DNA of 37,230 bases, from positions 1 to 37,230 of IMG/VR virus record IMGVR_UViG_3300007640_000016; one strand, 5' to 3'. This DNA is from a virus. Positions 35,497 to 37,230 of this stretch are shown here, piece by piece (positions within the stretch are counted from its first letter, which is position 1; every line of letters begins with the position of its first letter). Position numbers and translations under genes: made by a program. The notes under the pieces were generated by a model. It was not told the origin of the DNA. It saw only the letters and a list, made by a program, of their open reading frames with translations, and searched no databases.

Positions 35497-37230
35497 TCAT
35501 ACGGATTCGTTGCCGCTATCTTGTGCCGCGTCCATTCTATCAAAGGCCAGTTTTTGGCGGCTAACGCCAAGTTCCTCTGCCTTGAAGTCACGTTCCCGGT
35601 CATCGCGCATCAACACATCGAGGTGTTTGGTTTCCAATTCCCGGCCCCTAAGAGCCAAGCCCATCTTGTCGTATTGAGATTTCATCATAATTTTCATTTG
35701 CTCAAGCTGTGCATTCTGCGCGTCAGACTGCGCTTTCGCCTGCACCTTGCTGGATTCGATTTCCGCCAGTATCATCGTCGGATCGGGTGGCGGTTGTTTT
35801 TCCGCCAGCATTTTATCAACGTCCTCGGGATTCGGCAGGAAGTTCGTGGTGTCCTTGAACCCGCTCAGTTCCAGTATTTTCTTCAGCGTGTGGTGAACCT
35901 TTTCATAGCCCAGAATACCGCGCTCAAAGCCTTCCTTCTGCTCTGCCAGAATGCGCTCCAACCTTGCCAATTGAATATCCTTATCACCCGTCCCCAAACC
36001 AACAGAAACCGTAATATCCGAGCGGTGCCGCCATGTGCGCGGGTTTACAGGCACATATTTGTTATTTAACCGAATGCTCAATTCCTTCATTGGCCCAGCC
36101 CGCAAGTCACGGTGCATGTGAACAAACAAAGACTTATAGCCTGTTTCGGCGAAAATGCGGGCAATCATCAGAATCTTTTTCTGTGACGCCGACATGATCA
36201 TTTTAATGCCGCCCTTGGTCTTGTTCAGGCTGTCGGCATCTGTGCCCTGGTTGTATCTCGTAACACCCGTGCGCTTTTCTTGCAGGTTATCCACATACTC
36301 TATCGCCTGCAAAGACTGGCCCGCCGTTTGTGGAATGGGCAAATAGGAAAGGCTCTGCACCCCGCCGGGAATGCGGATCGTGCGGCTCATGCCATTATAT
36401 TGCAAATCTTCTATTGTGCTTTTAGTCATGCTGTCTTCGTCAACAACAACATCGGGGTTGTTCGAACCAACGATATTATCAACCAATTGCCGTGATAAAA
36501 CCGTTTTCAAACGCTGCAAGTCCTCAACCAGTTCAGCCACCGACAAGCCATAGTGCCGGTGCGGAATTGGCAGCGGGCAAAGAGCCTCAAACGGCGCGTC
36601 GGTTACGAAGTCTATGGCCGGTTTTTTATTACGCCGTAGAATGCCGCCCTCTGTGCCGCCGGTGAATACCCGCAACTGTTCAGCAATGCCGTCGCCGTCA
36701 TAGTCGCAAAGAACATAGTTCTCGTAAACCAGCACCTCGCGCATACTGTCGTCGTTCACCGCCGTACCTGCGTCAGTCAGCCCTTGATCGTTGTGCCGCG
36801 TGTTGGCTTCTTCGCTTTCAAGCTGAGAGTTGTATTCTGGCAGCGCCTCGACTTCCTTGCGATCAAACCCCATCGCAATGAGTTCGCTAACCGTGGCCGA
36901 ACGCTTGTGTGCAACAAACGGACACCCGACGAAATCAACCCGCGTCCATTGCGGATGCACGATAAGTTCCTCGGGTGGCACGTTTACAATGCGGTATTTC
37001 TTTTCGGTGCTGGTTTTCCTGATCTTGATGTAAAGCGGCGTAACTTCACCCGTTTCCTCATCAATACCGCCAGCACGTCCAAGCACATCAACGCTGTCGG
37101 ACGTTTCATCCAGTTCGCTTAGAATCCTTGCAGCTTCCTCGGGAGAAAGTTCGTCATATTCCTCGATCTCAACCCGCTTTTGATCGTCCCAATATCGTTT
37201 GATGTATCCAGTCTTTTGAAACAGCGCGTC
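35497..37230 (-). CDS. Portal protein, middle and C-terminal part (N-terminus at 1-483)
   Basis: The frame is open from 37230 down to the TGA at 35499-35497. The portion to 37107 joins codon 161 at position 1 to give a 697-residue portal. In this part are VPPEELIVHPQWTRVDFVGCPFVAHK, a region with YDGDGIAEQLRVFTGG, PHRHYGLSVAELVEDLQRLKTVLSRQLVDNIVGSN, and GVTRYNQGTDADSLNKTKGGIKMIMSASQKKILMIARIFAETGYK, the helix-rich core of P22/SU10-type portals. The C-terminal 130 residues are a coiled coil (KVQAKAQSDAQNAQLEQMK), perhaps the barrel. It is not a bona fide truncated gene; the ends come from how the circle was cut. Confidence 0.9.
   Translation of the reverse strand, partial: DALFQKTGYIKRYWDDQKRVEIEEYDELSPEEAARILSELDETSDSVDVLGRAGGIDEETGEVTPLYIKIRKTSTEKKYRIVNVPPEELIVHPQWTRVDFVGCPFVAHKRSATVSELIAMGFDRKEVEALPEYNSQLESEEANTRHNDQGLTDAGTAVNDDSMREVLVYENYVLCDYDGDGIAEQLRVFTGGTEGGILRRNKKPAIDFVTDAPFEALCPLPIPHRHYGLSVAELVEDLQRLKTVLSRQLVDNIVGSNNPDVVVDEDSMTKSTIEDLQYNGMSRTIRIPGGVQSLSYLPIPQTAGQSLQAIEYVDNLQEKRTGVTRYNQGTDADSLNKTKGGIKMIMSASQKKILMIARIFAETGYKSLFVHMHRDLRAGPMKELSIRLNNKYVPVNPRTWRHRSDITVSVGLGTGDKDIQLARLERILAEQKEGFERGILGYEKVHHTLKKILELSGFKDTTNFLPNPEDVDKMLAEKQPPPDPTMILAEIESSKVQAKAQSDAQNAQLEQMKIMMKSQYDKMGLALRGRELETKHLDVLMRDDRERDFKAEELGVSRQKLAFDRMDAAQDSGNESV
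37108..37230. repeat. Right copy of 123-bp terminal direct repeat
   Basis: Identical to 1-123 and coding in the same portal frame. See the left copy for interpretation. Confidence 0.95.

Overview
The window looks like one complete, circularly closed genome of a tailed phage with a short-tail (podovirus-type) virion set. The first 123 bases recur exactly as the last 123 (1-123 = 37108-37230), and the portal gene reads in frame through that join, so the unique genome is about 37,107 bp. The linear ends are therefore a cut inside one gene. There is no rRNA, tRNA, integrase or CI-type repressor, and nothing bacterial. A host in the Alphaproteobacteria (Rhodobacterales-like) is my inference from the style of the spanins, the DUF6378-type and DUF7220-type small genes, the HNH protein and the DUF5309-type capsid. 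It is not proven.

Layout. (a) Late leftward block: it starts near 4600 and runs down through a small DNA-binding protein (terminase small subunit candidate), terminase large subunit, a 628-residue protein with ADP-ribosyltransferase-like domains, and the portal. It crosses the join and continues through scaffold, major capsid, decoration protein, adaptor, a beta-propeller tail/stabilisation protein, a GNAT-like protein, three large internal-virion/ejection candidates, fibres, a PKD plus beta-helix spike, and a lysis cassette (endolysin, holin-like proteins, overlapping i- and o-spanins). A leftward terminator at 16824-16856 closes it. (b) Rightward small-gene block 4714-6200: five short genes with two identical UUCG hairpins and two identical ribosome-binding leaders, followed by a nested inverted repeat at 6202-6298. 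(c) Leftward early block 13296 down to about 6325: a DUF7220-type membrane protein, a long-linker N6-adenine methyltransferase, two nucleases, a DUF1376 replication protein, a probable helicase loader, many small proteins, a winged-helix/zinc regulator and a NusG-like antiterminator. (d) Rightward recombination block 13736-16497: two small genes, then Erf annealing protein, YqaJ exonuclease, NinB, a DnaJ-type zinc protein and an HNH endonuclease. Blocks c and d diverge from a control region at 13613-13735 holding a TTGACA promoter, an inverted ATTACACAC/GTGTGTAAT pair and a ribbon-helix-helix regulator gene.

How the parts fit. I see no DNA polymerase, primase or replicative helicase, so replication probably uses the host replisome, recruited by the DUF1376/helicase-loader pair and supported by Erf/YqaJ recombination and resolvase-type nucleases. 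Control appears to rest on the ribbon-helix-helix protein, the terminator just downstream of it, the NusG-like factor at the far end of the same leftward unit, and rightward-facing terminators placed against the leftward genes. The observations I rate highest are the double ADP-ribosyltransferase-like protein between terminase and portal, the NusG-like/winged-helix unit with the structured convergent region beside it, and a tetrapeptide-repeat protein encoded by a 12-bp tandem repeat. About a dozen genes shorter than 60 residues are included because start/stop overlaps and ribosome-binding sites support them.
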